Below, piece after piece: positions 35,118 through 47,215 of a stretch of 64,000 bases of DNA. The notes below the pieces were generated by a model that was not told the origin of the DNA, did not search any database, and saw only the letters and a list, made by a program, of their open reading frames with translations. The stretch covers positions 89,541,156 through 89,605,155 of the forward strand of contig OX393549.1 of NCBI GenBank assembly GCA_947650365.1, written 5' to 3'. Each line of letters opens with the position of its first letter. Positions within the stretch are counted from its first letter, which is position 1. Source of the stretch: Chamaelirium japonicum. Taxonomy: Eukaryota; Streptophyta; Magnoliopsida; Liliales; Melanthiaceae. Made by a program: the position numbers and the translations under genes.

Positions 35118-35723
35118 CAGGGGCGGACCTACATTGGGCCCAGGGGGGGCTCAAGCCCCCCCTCAATTTGGGAAAAAAGGTTACACTTACCCCCTTGAAG
35201 TTTAGCTCAAAAACACTTAACCTCCCTATAGTTTATTTTGTTCCAAATCACTCCCTAAGGTTTGAAATTTTAGAAGAATACCCCTTTTGTCAATTACTTG
35301 ATTTCCTCATTTTGTAATTTTTATCTGATCTAAGTAAACATCAGAAGGGAGGGAAGCAAAGTTTAATTTACTCAGAAAACAATTGTAGCCAACTTCACAT
35401 GGAGGTGGCCACCACCAGCCGTCTCTGCCCCACCAGCCATCAACCCCCGTCAGTCAATATCCACCGTCATGCCACCAATCACTACCCCACCACCACATGG
35501 GCCATCCGTCGCCGTCAGTATTGGTGACCCACGGTAGACCTCGCCGTTTATCGACCACCGACGCCCGCTAGGGCCACCACTGTCCGACCGACAACTACTG
35601 CGGTCTGCCACCTCCGACGCACGTGACATCCCCATAGAGTTCATCCCATGGCCCTTAGTCAATAAGAATCGAGTGGGAAGCGTGGCCTATTTATAGGTTT
35701 TTGGGGTATGTATGAAATCTATC

Positions 35724-35754
<31 letters not shown>

Positions 35755-35958
35755 AAAAAAAAGAAAAAAAAAAGAGGATTTGGTCTATTATTTACAAACC
35801 GTGCACCTTGAAATCCTAATAGGCCTTTTGCTGCGAGATCGAAGGAAGGATAGGGACGTTGTCACGTCATCTGCCGAAGCCTTCGACTATGAGACAACAA
35901 TTGTAGTTACTTTTTAATAATTATGCCCCCCTGAGAAAAAATCCTGAGTCCGCCACTG
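35118..35958. mobile_element. hAT-type non-autonomous element, 841 bp
   Basis: Ends CAGGGGCGGAC and GTCCGCCACTG, flanked by a perfect 8-bp duplication GGATCATG (35110-35117 and 35959-35966). Inside are a CC(A/G)CCACC-rich block (35400-35640) and a C-run followed by an A-run (about 35724-35772). No transposase. Confidence 0.9.
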
Positions 35959-35966
35959 GGATCATG

Positions 35967-36656
35967 CATAGCTGAAAGCCTGAAACACTGGCTCCAAAAG
36001 AAAATTCTGATCAAGCACCTATGGTGGGTGCAACCACTGCAACAAAGCACATAGCCGAGCTGCTGATGCCTAGGAAAGAGCTATACATTGTGGTTGTGAT
36101 CTTGTCAATAACAGCCCCAACCTCAAATCTGTATTTTTATTTTTTTTGATGGATCGGCCAGGCGGTTTGAGGATAGGATGCTAGAGCATGGGCTCAAAGA
36201 GGTCCAGAGATTGAAACGGAAAAGACAACATAACTATCATTTTTATTAAATTTCATAATCCTATGAATATGACATCAACTACCAGGATTTACACGTCCAA
36301 ACAAGACAACAGAAGCCTAGAGGAAAAGTTTGCTCTAGGGTAGTCTTCATAGCGGAAGTCGAACGTGGAAGCTCTCCAACAAGGGAGATAATAAGTACCA
36401 CTCGGACATGTTCCAGTCGATTCAACATTAATTGAACCGAAAGGATTATCTGTTGCCTCCGATTTAGCACGCCGAAATGAATTTATTCTACAAGGTAGGA
36501 GATAGAAAATGCTACCCCAACATTAGTGTTGGTGACATCCTAGTTGGACACAGAGTAAAGCCGTAGATGGCTGAACGAAAAATCTCACTCAGCACTGGCT
36601 AGCAGGCATTAAATGGTTGTAATTGGGTGCCATGCCAGGATGTTCCCAACGTCTCT
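35967..36656. other. Unclassified intergenic DNA
   Basis: No gene or bounded repeat recognised. The last five bases GTCTC (36652-36656) are the probable left target duplication of the following copia element. Confidence 0.4.
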
Positions 36657-37167
36657 GTTGTGGATTGCGCAGTATGGATCTACCAATTGATGGAATAAAA
36701 CAACCAAACAATCAATCCATGCAAGCATAGGGTAGAAAGAGACAAGAGAGATGACACTGATTTATCCAGGTTCGGCAAATATTACCTACGTCCTGCCTTG
36801 AGATCATGCGATTCACTATGTTGGAGAATCGGATCGGAAGGAACAAGTCTCCTTCTTGATCTACAAGGGAATCACACTCACCACGACTTCTCCTCGATCA
36901 ACGTCGTCTCTCCTCCACCTTCTTGCTGATCTAAACCCCTCATAACGGCCTCTCCTTGTGTTTTCAACTCTTATAAAAGACGGCTCAAAAGAATCGAATA
37001 GGGTGCCCGGCGCCGTGTCGATTTTGCCCGAGCGCTAGGCATTTGTAGCCAGATCGGATCCCCTCTACTAGCCTGGGCACCGTACAGTCTTTCCCAAGAG
37101 CCGGTATGTTGCTTTCGCAGGTCCGTTTTGGGTCTGCGGGCTTGCGGGTCTGTCCTCCACAACACAA
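36657..37167 (-). repeat. 3' LTR of a minus-strand copia element
   Basis: Plus strand starts TGTTGTGGATTGCGC and ends CACAACACAACA, next to ATCTCCCACTTGGAGAC, the complement of a polypurine tract. Its partner LTR is at 43740-46973. LTR length about 511 bp. Confidence 0.85.
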
Positions 37168-40100
37168 CAATCTCCCACTTGGAGACAGACCCTTCTTGGT
37201 TTTTTGATCAGTAATTCGATGGTAGTAGTGATAACTCCTCAGAAACAGTAACATGTCTCGAACATTTGGTCTATTGCCTTAGCCTGATAGATGTCGAACA
37301 ATTGTTCAGCTTCCCCACTGTGACCACTTTAGTGATCAACATTTTCCGTTGGATTCTTGCTTGTCTGTATCTTCTCTAGCTTCAGCACATCATCTTCCAA
37401 CAATGATCGAATAAAGAGAAACTTTATGACGATGTGCTTTGTTCACTTGTGGAAGATGGTATTCTTCGCGAGATAGATGGCGCTCTGGTTATCGCTGTAC
37501 AACCTGTTTTCGTCATACGCCATCCTGAGCTCTCCCAGAAGATTTTGTATCCATACCATCTCCTTGCAAGCCTCTGATGTAGCAACATACTCGGTCTCTG
37601 TAGTAGAAAGAGCCACGATCTTTAAGAGTTGTGAGACCAAGCTGATGGCTCCACTGCCCGATGTAAGCATGTAGCATGTTATGCTCTTCCTCTTCTCTAG
37701 ATCTCCTCCTATATTTGAATCCACGTAACCCTGCAGTTTGACCTCTGAACCTCAATAGTCCAACGTCATCTTAAAAGTTCCATGTAAGTATATGAATAAC
37801 AATTTTACCGCTTGCCAGTGTAGTGGTGTGGGATTACTCATGTTCCAACTGACTACTTACATTACTTGTGTTATGTCTGGCCTCATGTAGACCATAGCTA
37901 GGGAACATCAGACTATCAACTGCAGAGCAATAGGGAACCTTTGCCATATAGTCCTCATATTACATCTGTGCACAATTTAGCTTCGATAGCTTGAAGTGAC
38001 TAGTGATGGGCGTGTAGATTAGTTTGTCCTTCTTCATAGCAAACCACTTCAAGACCCTCAATATGTAGTCCTCCTGTGACAGTGTCAAGACCCTCTTACT
38101 TCTATCCTTACTGATGTGCATGCTAAGGATCTGCTTCAAAGGGTCCAGATTCTTCATCGAGACTCCTCTTAAAGCCTCTGTTTCAGCCTCTCGATCTCCT
38201 CCATGTCCGCTCCAGTAACCAGTATATCGTCAATGTACAACAAGAGGATGATGAAGCTATCACTAAACCTCTTGAAGTAGCATCAGTGATTGGAATGACA
38301 CCTCTTGTACCCGCTCCTGGACATGAAGTTATCAAACTTCTGACACCAATGTCGTGGCACTTGCTTCAGTCCGTGTCACGCCCCAGAAATCCAGAATGGA
38401 TCCCTGGGGTGTGAATTGAGAAAAACCAAGGCTTTTAGGGTTTGGTCAACTGTCTACTCCAATTAGGGTCTCTCACAGGGCTTCTACTCTCTCAAGAGAT
38501 ATTTTAAAACTTACTCTTTTTTTTTTCTAAAATATTTTTATTTTAAAAGAAGGTATAGAGATACAATTTTATCAACAGATAAATGATCACGCTCGACCCT
38601 CAACCGGGTTATCCTCTCAGCATGTGCGACCTGCTAGTGCCCTGCATGCTGACAGAAGTCCCTCTGAAGGGAGCACGAGGCTCAAGTCTCTAACGGCGAG
38701 CCGAGTAGCCTCGCCCGCTCTCTAGCACTTGGGCACTGGTTCACATGTCCTATCTAATAGGCTAGTCAATTTGGTCACTTTAAGATTTATATTTTATTGT
38801 GAGATATCCTAGGCTTGGGGCCTTGAGGAAAGGCCTACCCAAAGAGAACACAGCTGTATCATTGCCACTAATAGCAGACACTAAACCAAATCTAGTATGA
38901 TTGCACTGCCAGAAGAAAACAGTACTGCTACACGACATATTGCAATCTAAAACTCCACCGCCGTCCTAACTCCATCGCTGGTCTCGTGCTGCAGCTACCC
39001 CTGAGTCTCCGAACCTGCAGAAGAGCCTACTCGTGGGAATGAGTAGCCTCCAAAATGAATTGGGAGATTAGCCAAATAAATGGCTAGTGACAAGCTAACT
39101 ACCTAGGTAATTAATGACGCCCGTATTTTATACACTGTTTACTGATTAGCCTAGTTGTCCACTAAGTTCTCAATCACGCCCTAAGTGTCCATGCATTTGT
39201 CTACATTCGCATGCAATTTCTATTGTCACTAGGTTATCGAGAGTACCATTTTACAATTAATAAAATTAAACACACACAATGTGAACCCCGGATATTTTGT
39301 TCATCCTGCCCCCGGTCGGGCATTACTATAGGTCCTTTTATTTCAATGTAGAGGGCCAACTCTCTCGCCACGAATACTCCGACACCATGCGTAAAGTCAC
39401 CCATATGATCATAAGGGGTTTCCCGTATTTCACGGTGGAGCTTTACCGCCCAACTTACTTTCCTTGGGGGCTTCAACTATCCCGGGACATAATTGCTAGG
39501 CCAATCCCTCTTTGAGGGCACCACCTATTGGCTTTACCACAATCCCTGCCCATGACCCCCTAGCCTACTGATCTTCGGCTGTGCGTGCAGGGTGGTTCAC
39601 GGCCCTTGCGCGCACGGGGTCCGAATCTTTCCACAGGATAGAATATCACATAATTATAATAATAAAGTGATTTCGATGTTTTACCCTGGGATTCGCACCG
39701 CGCTCACAACCCATGCATCACAATAATTATAGAATTTACTCTCGCCCGTACTCCCGTGTGCCCGGGTCTCCACACTCTATCCAAGAGAGTGAGCCTGATA
39801 ATTATTATTTAATTATTAATTTATAACCTTAAGGGAATTCCTACTTACGGTGTCCAAGCAATCAAAAAATTTATTACTTAATTATATTATTAAGCATGCG
39901 TCGCCGGACTCGCGACTCCACATGCAAGGTGGGGTCCACTCGACCACATGCAACGATGTCCAGCGGGACCCGTATGCAGCTTATGGACACCTACCCTTAA
40001 GTTCTATAACAGCATAGTTAATTATCTAAACAACGTGCAGTGTCACTTGAAAAGTGTACTCGGGCTGATACTGCTAGGCGTCCTCCGCTCCGTCTCCGAC

Positions 40101-40210
40101 TTGGTCCACGCGCCCACTAACTGCCAAACATACCAGCGGGCCTATGGTCATTATGTGCTACTAAAATATCGCTGGCTTAGGCCCTGATTGGCCAAGTCGA
40201 GAATTTATGC

Positions 40211-40466
40211 ATTATCGGATGCCGGTCTACTGGCATGCAAACCAATGCACCAAAGGTAGCATCATCGGATACCAGTCTACTGGCACACAAATCGATACGC
40301 CAAAGATAGCGTCATCGGATACCGGTCTACTGGCATGCAAACCGATATGCCAAAGGTAGTGTCATCGAACACCGATCTACTGGCATGCAAACCGATGTAC
40401 CAAAGGTAGCATCATCGGATGCCGGTCTACTGGCACGCAAATCGATGTGCCAAAGGTAGCATCATC
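40211..40466. repeat. 50-bp minisatellite, five units, inside the solo LTR
   Basis: (A/G)CC(G/A)(G/A)TCTACTGGCA recurs at 40221, 40271, 40321, 40371 and 40421, an exact 50-bp period, each followed by GCAAA(C/T)CGAT..GCCAAAGGTAGC and (A/G)TCATCG. Confidence 0.95.
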
Positions 40467-40919
40467 GTTGGCTTCGGCAGCTCCGACCGGCTGCGGCTCC
40501 GGTGCGTCCTCCTCCCCGGCGCCGGTATGCTTCGGCGGTGACTCCTCCTCCGGCGCCGGTGCGCTTCGGCTGCCGCGTGCCACACACACACACAGCAAAA
40601 GGGAGAGAGAGAGATTGAGAGAGAGAGAGGGAGATCAGAAAGGAAGGGAGGGGGAGTTCGGAGGGGGGTAAGGGGGGTCGGGTAAGGGTTTTATAGGGTG
40701 GGAGGCGGCCGGCTTAGGGTCAAGGAAGGCGGGCGGCGATCGGCATGATGGGATGGAGGGGGCGGCGGCCGGCGGTGAGATTAAAACGGGGAGGCGGCGG
40801 GCGACTACCGGGCTCAAGGTCAAGGAGGGTGGCGGCGGCCGACCTGATAGGATGGAGGGGGTGACTGGTAGGGGGCGGTGGCTTAGGGTCTAGGGGGGCC
40901 GGGTCGGATCGAGTTTGGG

Positions 40920-40977
40920 GGAGAGAGAGAGAGAGGAGAGAGAGATCAGAGAGAGAGTGAGAGATCGGGGAGATGGG

Positions 40978-41061
<84 letters not shown>

Positions 41062-41066
41062 GAGAT
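40920..41066. repeat. (GA)n-rich microsatellite in the solo LTR
   Basis: An interrupted GA run from 40920, then a nearly pure (GA)n at about 40983-41055. Adjacent 41070-41150 is G/T-rich (GGGTTGGGTTTGGGG, TTTTAGGTTTTAGG). Confidence 0.9.
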
Positions 41067-44000
41067 GAGAGAGGGAGGGTCACGGGTTGGGTTGGGTTTG
41101 GGGGTTGGGTCGGGTAGGGGGTTTGGGTTTTAGGTTTTAGGTTTTAGTTTTTTTTTTCTATTTCTAATACCGGTCGTTACAGTCCGTATAAACTCTTCTT
41201 CAACCTAAACCTTACCTTCCTTGTCCTTTGCTAGGAATCCATGTGGCTGATGCATATATGTAGATATCATCGTCGAGATCTCCATGAAGAAACACCATCT
41301 TCATATCCAACTGCTCCAGATGTTGGAAGACCCTTGACTACGAGCCCTGTCTTGTAGTGCTTCAAACCATTTTATTCTTCTTTCATCCCGTAGACCCACT
41401 TGTTCTGTAGGTACTTCTTTTCCTTTGGCAGTTTCATAGATCTCATATATGCTTGACATGAAGAAACTCCATATCCTCCTCCATGGCGTGCTCCTATTCG
41501 ACCCTTGCATCACCTGAGCAGCTCTATCAAAGCTCTCAGGTTTTCTGTTATTTATCAACAATAGAGAATGCAGAGATAAAGAGTATCGCTGTGGTGCAAG
41601 ATGTGTATGAACCGATCTCTTCACGATGGTGGAAGGTGTAGAAGGTTCGGGGTCAACTTGCATATTCATATCTCGTTCCTTCAACACATGCATGTCTTCT
41701 ACCTCATCCAGTTCCATATACTCTTTTTGTTCTGTCTTGTCTTTAACTTTGTCACTGGACATCGCCTTCTCATTGAACATGATGTCCTGACTCCTTAGAA
41801 TCGTGTTCGCCTTGTCATCCCACAGTCTGTAGCTAAACTCGTTCAACCCGTAGCCAATGAAGTAGCACTTTGTAAACTTTACATCAAGATTACAACCAAA
41901 GACACGCAAGTGAGAAAAATTCATTGTCTTGCCTGTCCACTCCTCCTCTGGAATTGTGCCTCTTAATGGAGCCGGTGGCCCTAGATTGACCAGGTAGGCG
42001 ATCGTATTCACTGCATCGATGTAAAACTTCTTCGGTAGACTAGAGTGGATCCGCATACTCTTTGCATGCTCCATCAAGACCCTATTCATCTGCTCAGCTA
42101 CAACGTTTTGCTGAGGTGTGTGAGGGTTGGTCTTCTGTCTTTGAATGTCGTTCGAGGCACAATAATCCTCGAACTCTACATTGTTATCTCATTCTCGACA
42201 AGGCCTTTTCACTTCTTGAAGATATCAAATACGCCAGATTTTACATTAAAAAAATATACCCAAAGCTTTCAAGTACTATCATTTATGAATATAATGAAGT
42301 AAATAGAACCACCCGTATATGATACTTGAACCGGACCGTAGATGTCCGTGTGTACTAGCTCTAGGTTCTCTGGCTTCCTCGGTCTTTTGTCCTTCAAGAA
42401 ACTGACTTTCTTCTGCTTTTCGAAGATGCAACCCTCGTACAACTCCAGATCTTGCCCATATTGCATAACCAATGGTGTCAGAACTTTGAGTCTTTATTTG
42501 CAGAAGCTATTGAGATGATGTTTGTCGTGCCCGATGTGCAGTAAAGAGTCTCTCCTTCTTACCACGTGTCGTGACCAAGGATCCCTTCATGATCCTCCAC
42601 GATTCATCGATAATGTGGTCATGTACCCCTCCTCGGCTAATTGACCGATGGAGATCAAGTTTCTCTTCAAGCTCGGCACATGCCATACATTCCTTTACCG
42701 CAAAACAAGATTGTTGACGACTATATTGCGCGGCTCATCATCTCTAAGGTATACATTTCTGATATCTCCTTGCACATAGTGCTAGATGTCCCGATTAGAT
42801 GTTGCGTGGAAGGACGCTCTCGAATTGACCACCTAGACCTTCTGTCTAGTGTCCATCGAAAGTATCAACGCCTCATCATGCACTGCTTCTGAGACGTTTG
42901 CAAATGACTCTGCAGTGCTCTGACTTGATTGTTGGTTCTTCAAAAGTTTGCAGAATTTATTGATGTGGCCCATCTTGCCACAGATCTAGCAACTGTCTGG
43001 TTTCCGATTGACATTAGGACCCATTGATTTGGATCTCGCATTGGATCTTCCATATCTCTTCCCTCTGTAAGGACATATGCTCTTGTGTCTCACTCTGCTT
43101 TCGGTGTTCAGGGTACTCCTTGACACTTCACAGAAGATTTCTTTGAGCCTCTTCACTTAGTAGTTAACCTACAACATCATCGTAGTTAAGAGTGCTCGAC
43201 CCCACCCTAAAAAGTTGATGACGACCATCACAAGTCAACTCCAATTGTTCGGGATGGACGAAAGAATCAAAAGGGCTCGAATATCCTCATCAAAACTAAT
43301 CTTTATTGACTTCAATTGACTCGTTAGCGTATTGAAATCGTTTATGTATTCCGCCACGTTCCCTCATTTCTTCATCCTCAGATTAAACAACTTCTTCATC
43401 AGAAAAACCTTGTTTGATGCAGAAGGTTTTTCATAAATCTTCTTTAGTGCTTTCATCAATCCTTTGTAGTAGTCTCAGTGGAGCTATTAAGTGCTACAGA
43501 TGCAGACAGGGATAACCGGATCATACCTATAGCTTTTCTATCGAGAACGACCCAATCTGATTCGCTCATATTCTTCGGCTTGCTCACTTCTCCTCTAAGC
43601 GGCAGATATAGATCCTTTTGATATAGATGATCTTCGATCTGCATCAGCCAGAACCTAAAAATTTGTCTAATTGATTTTCTCAATCTTGACATTTCCTTCT
43701 TCTTCCATCACTTCCTCTGAAGTCTCACTCTGATACCAGTTGTTGTGGATTGTGCTGCCTAGGTCTGGCAATCGATGGAAGAAAGCAACCAATCTATGAG
43801 AGAATATGGTAGAGAGAGACAAGAAAGACAACACACAGATTTACCCAAGTTCGGCAAATATTGCTATGTCTACCTCGAGATCACGCACTTCACTATCTTG
43901 GAGAATCTGACCAGAATGAACAAGTCTCTTTCTCGATCTACAATGAAATCACACTCAGCACGGCTTTTTCTTGATCAACGTCGCCTCTCCTCCACCTTCT

Positions 44001-44181
44001 AGTTGATCTAAACCCCTCACAATTAGGGGTGGCAGTAAACTGGGTTACCCGACCCTATTGGGACGGGTTAGGGGTGCTCAAAAACGAGTTTGGGGTGAGT
44101 TTGAGATTTATATTTGAAACCCGATCGGGTTTGGGTTTGGGTCGGGTCGGGTTTTACACCAACATGGCTTGACTCGACCCG

Positions 44182-44289
<108 letters not shown>

Positions 44290-44662
44290 AACAAGATGCT
44301 ACATTCGAAAGCAGCGTTCTTCGCTGCTTTGATAGGTTGCCGATAGCTATCAAAGCCATGAACGACGATAAAGATCATTCGAACTCATAATCAGGAGGTG
44401 CTAGAAGTCACCGGAGGTGGTAGCTGGGTGCGGATGTCCTCGGAGGTCACCGGATGAGATGGGGTGATGAATGGACGGCTCACAATTGAAGTAGTCACCG
44501 AAGTCCTCTATCGGTGGAAGCCAATAGGTGGTGTCAGCGGAGATCACCGATGGATGTGATCGGAGGTTGTTTATGTTGATTCTGGCCGGAGATCACATGT
44601 GGCGCGGCCGTGGTGGGTTGTCAAAGCATCAAAAACGCTGCTTTGAGAGGTAGCGTCCCAGC

Positions 44663-44665
<3 letters not shown>
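44290..44665. mobile_element. TA-bounded element E with ~40-bp TIRs and unrelated interior
   Basis: Left AAGATGCTACATTCGAAAGCAGCGTTCTTCGCTGCTTTGA; right end is its diverged reverse complement (GCTGCTTTGAGAGGTAGCGTCCC). These ends match the ends of element F (GGGATGCTGCCTATCAAAGCAGC). The interior (about 44335-44615) is not inverted and is rich in CACCGGA/GGTCACCGGAG, so it may be captured host DNA. Confidence 0.7.
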
Positions 44666-44694
<29 letters not shown>

Positions 44695-44697
<3 letters not shown>

Positions 44698-45088
44698 GAA
44701 TGGGATGCTGCCTATCAAAGCAGCATTTTTTGCTGCTTTGATACATTGTTTGACCATCCTAAAAGTTTTAGAATTTGATGAAATTTGGTGAGGGTGTTGT
44801 CTAGGGTAAGATGATCATCCTCACAAATTTTCATCAAATTCCAAAACTTCTAAGAAGGTCAAATGGTCGAAGCAAAATCTGCAGTCACCGTTAAAATCTG
44901 CAGCATTTTGCTTCGACCATTTGACCCTCTTAGAAGTTTTGGAATTTGATGAAAATTTGTGAGGATGATCATCTTACCCTAGACAACACCCTCACGAAAT
45001 TTCATCAAATTCCAAAACTTCTAGAATGGTCAAACAATGTATCAAAGCAGCAAAAAACGCTGCTTTGATAGGCAGCATCCCATTCCTC
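44695..45088. mobile_element. Foldback element F, copy 1
   Basis: A ~394-bp near-perfect foldback: left GAGGAATGGGATGCTGCC..., right ...GGCAGCATCCCATTCCTC. Each arm carries the sub-block AAGTTTTGGAATTTGATGAAA-TTTGTGAGGATGATCATCTTACCC or its complement. The centre is CTGCAGTCACCGTTAAAATCTGCAG. AGCAGCATTTTTTGCTGCT forms a secondary hairpin in each arm. Confidence 0.85.
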
Positions 45089-45090
45089 TA

Positions 45091-45132
<42 letters not shown>

Positions 45133-45136
<4 letters not shown>

Positions 45137-45528
45137 CAGGATCGGATGACCCAGCAAAATTTTGACCCAGCAATAACCCAGCACCTTTTGATGCACCTAG
45201 AGGTTATAGAATGGGCTGATTTTTTGTAGGGATGTTGTCTATGGTATGTTGATCATCCTCACAAAAAATCAGCCCATTCTAAAACCTCTAGGTGCATCAA
45301 AGGGTGCTCTTCAAATCAACGGTTAAAATTGACAGTGTAAAACCGTTGATTTGAAGTGCGCATTTGATGCACCTAGAGGTTTTAGAATGGGCTGATTTTT
45401 TGTGAGGATGATCAACATACCATAGAGAGCATGCCTACCAATTTTCATCAAATTCTAAAACCTCTAGGTTCATCAAAAGGTGCTAGGTTATTGCTGGGTC
45501 AAATTTTGCTGGGTCAGCCGATCCCGAC

Positions 45529-45530
<2 letters not shown>
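45133..45530. mobile_element. Foldback element G
   Basis: A ~398-bp foldback: left GGGTCAGGATCGGATGACCCAGC, right GCTGGGTCAGCCGATCCCGACCC. The arms contain GATGCACCTAGAGGTT.TAGAATGGGCTGATTTTTTG and complements; the centre is CAACGGTTAAAATTGACAGTGTAAAACCGTTG. The TAGAATG.GCTGAT and TTGATCATCCT.ACAAAAAATCA core is shared with element B, 37 kb away, and GAGGATGATCA with element F. Confidence 0.85.
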
Positions 45531-45607
<77 letters not shown>

Positions 45608-45610
<3 letters not shown>

Positions 45611-46002
45611 GAATGGGATGCTGCCTATCAAAGCAGCATTTTTTGCTGCTTTGAGACATTGTTTGACCATCCTAGAAGTTTTGGAATTTGATGAAATTTG
45701 GTGTGTGTTGTCTAGGGTAAGATGATCATCCTCACAAATTTTCATCAAATTCCAAAACTTCTAGGGGGTTCAAATGGTCGAAGCAAAATCAGTCGTCTGC
45801 AGTCACCGTTAAAATCTGCAGCATTTTGCTTTGACCATTTGACCTTCTTAGAAGTTTTGGAATTTGATGAAAATTTGTGAGGATGATCATCTTACCCTAG
45901 AAAACACCCTCACCAAATTTCATCAAATTCCAAAACTTCTAGGATGGTCAAACAATGTCTCAAAGCAGCAAAAACGCTGCTTTGATAGGCAGCATCCCAT
46001 TC

Positions 46003-46005
<3 letters not shown>
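45608..46005. mobile_element. Foldback element F, copy 2
   Basis: Near-identical to 44695-45088, differing by small indels (e.g. CAGTCGTCTGCAGTCACCG at the centre). The order F-(TA)n-G-(TA)n-F is symmetric around G. Confidence 0.85.
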
Positions 46006-46092
<87 letters not shown>

Positions 46093-46561
46093 GTTATATA
46101 GTAACACTAAGAGTTTACAGTATCTTTGTGTAACCAATTGGCCGGAGTTATATTGATATCCAATATAATTTACTCATATTAGATATTGGAAGGATGATGC
46201 GGTTTTTTTAATTCTCTGTCACATATTTAACAGAGCAAGAAAGAGGCTAGCTTCATAATTCATAAAGCCTAATTGTATCTCACCCAGTACTCGACCCCAT
46301 CCGCAAAGCATAAATGGGGCGGGGCGAGGCGGATCTTCCCAGTACTATTTGTGATGGGTTTGGGAGTTGCCCCCAAAACCTGATGCGGGTTTGGGACGGG
46401 TATGAGGTGGGATAAAATAAAATGGCACGGGTTCGAGATAGGGCTGACGTCCAAACCCGGCCCGTTGCCATTCCTGCTCATTTGGCCTCTCCTTGTGTTT
46501 TCAACTATGTTACAAAAGACGGATCATAAGAACCTTTTCTATGGTGCCCAAAACCCAACCC

Positions 46562-46783
46562 TAAGGCCGTGTTTGGTACTCAGGATCTTTAACTTAAAGA
46601 ATGGAATGCAAAGTGATTCCGCCCAATTTTTTGGCAACTAAACATACATCACTTAGGAAAGTGTACAAAGGGGGGGAAATTGGCCGGAATCACGATCCTA
46701 TCTTCCCTCTTGGGAATCAGATTGCCCCCGCTTCCCCCCAATAATGAGAAAGTTATTTCGGGTACCAAACACGACTTAAAGAG
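46562..46783. mobile_element. MITE with GTGTTTGGTAC ends in the copia LTR
   Basis: TIRs TAAGGCCGTGTTTGGTACTC and GGGTACCAAACACGACTTA; flanked by CCCAACCC (46554-46561 and 46784-46791), a perfect 8-bp repeat, though the right end carries a few extra bases (AAGAG) before it. hAT-like by duplication size. Confidence 0.7.
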
Positions 46784-46984
46784 CCCAACCCGTCAAAGAA
46801 TCGAAGGGGGCTCTTGTGCATCGCCTGATTTTGCTCGAGCGCCAGACACCTGTAGTCGGGTCGGACCCCCTCTGCCTGCCCGGACGCCATACAGTCTTCT
46901 CCCGGGTGCCGATCTGTTCTCGCGAGTCTGGTCCAGGTATGCGGGCCTGCGGGTCTGTCCTTCACAACACAACAATCTCAGTGT

Positions 46985-47215
46985 CGAATACCATCGCTAA
47001 TACCCACTAGGGGATAGAGGAGTTGGCAAGCAATTGCTGCTTTGGTGAGACGATTGTGGGTTCAATCCCCCCCCCCCCTACGATTTTGTTCCAATCTCTT
47101 TAAAGAGGTTGGAGCATCCCACTCTCTCTCATTGGTCCATTCCAAGGGTAGGTTTGTCATTTCATACTGTTTATCATAAGCCCTCGAGATGGACCAATGA
47201 GAGAGAACGAGAACC
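46985..47215. repeat. tRNA-like B-box motif and small inverted repeat
   Basis: TAGAGGAGTTGGCAAGCAA (about 47014) resembles a pol III A box and GGGTTCAATCC (47069) a B box, followed by a C run; it could be a SINE head or decayed tRNA. Next, CTCTCTCATTGGTCCAT (47123) and ATGGACCAATGAGAGAG (47189) form a 17-bp inverted repeat around ~50 bp, ending in an ~18-base C run (about 47215-47233). Confidence 0.35.

Larger units (their letters stand above)
38374..41181. mobile_element. 2.8-kb solo LTR (probably Ty3-gypsy) nested in copia RT
   Basis: Begins TGTCACGCCCC and ends CGGTCGTTACA (TG...CA) with a perfect 5-bp duplication GTCCG (38369-38373 and 41182-41186). Removing it makes the interrupted copia RT sequence contiguous. 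No internal coding domain, so a solo LTR left by LTR-LTR recombination is the simplest reading. TGTCAC(G/A)CCC starts are common in Tekay/Del-type gypsy LTRs; lineage not proven. It contains a 50-bp minisatellite and a long (GA)n tract. Confidence 0.85.
37168..43739 (-). pseudogene. Ty1-copia polyprotein, minus strand, with nested LTR
   Basis: Read right to left: primer site complement CTCTGATACCA at 43728-43738; gag (FWLMQIEDHLYQKDLYLPL, WVVLDRKAIGMIRLSLSASVA; 43690-43490); zinc knuckle with a stop replacing its second residue (C-stop-ICGKMGHINKFC; near 42990-42945); protease/pre-integrase region with breaks; integrase (LELVHTDIYGPVQV; 42372; second half 42089-41850); linker; reverse transcriptase (FLHGDLDDDIYMHQ near 41290-41240), split by a solo LTR at 38374-41181 and resuming to YIDDILVTG (near 38240); RNase H (STTETEYVATSEACKEMVW, NQSAIYLAKN; 37620-37445). 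Many stops and frameshifts; non-functional. Confidence 0.9.

Noticed and set aside
40211..40466. CRISPR-like regular array
   Set aside because: Repeat and spacer are not distinguishable; the whole 50-bp unit repeats, and the context is a plant LTR.
40377..40823. Short alanine/proline-rich frames near 40.4-40.8 kb
   Set aside because: They fall inside the solo LTR over GC-rich and GA-rich simple sequence with no domain.
47008..47085. Functional tRNA gene
   Set aside because: A- and B-box-like motifs are present, but the acceptor stem and anticodon arm do not pair convincingly and a C homopolymer replaces the 3' side.
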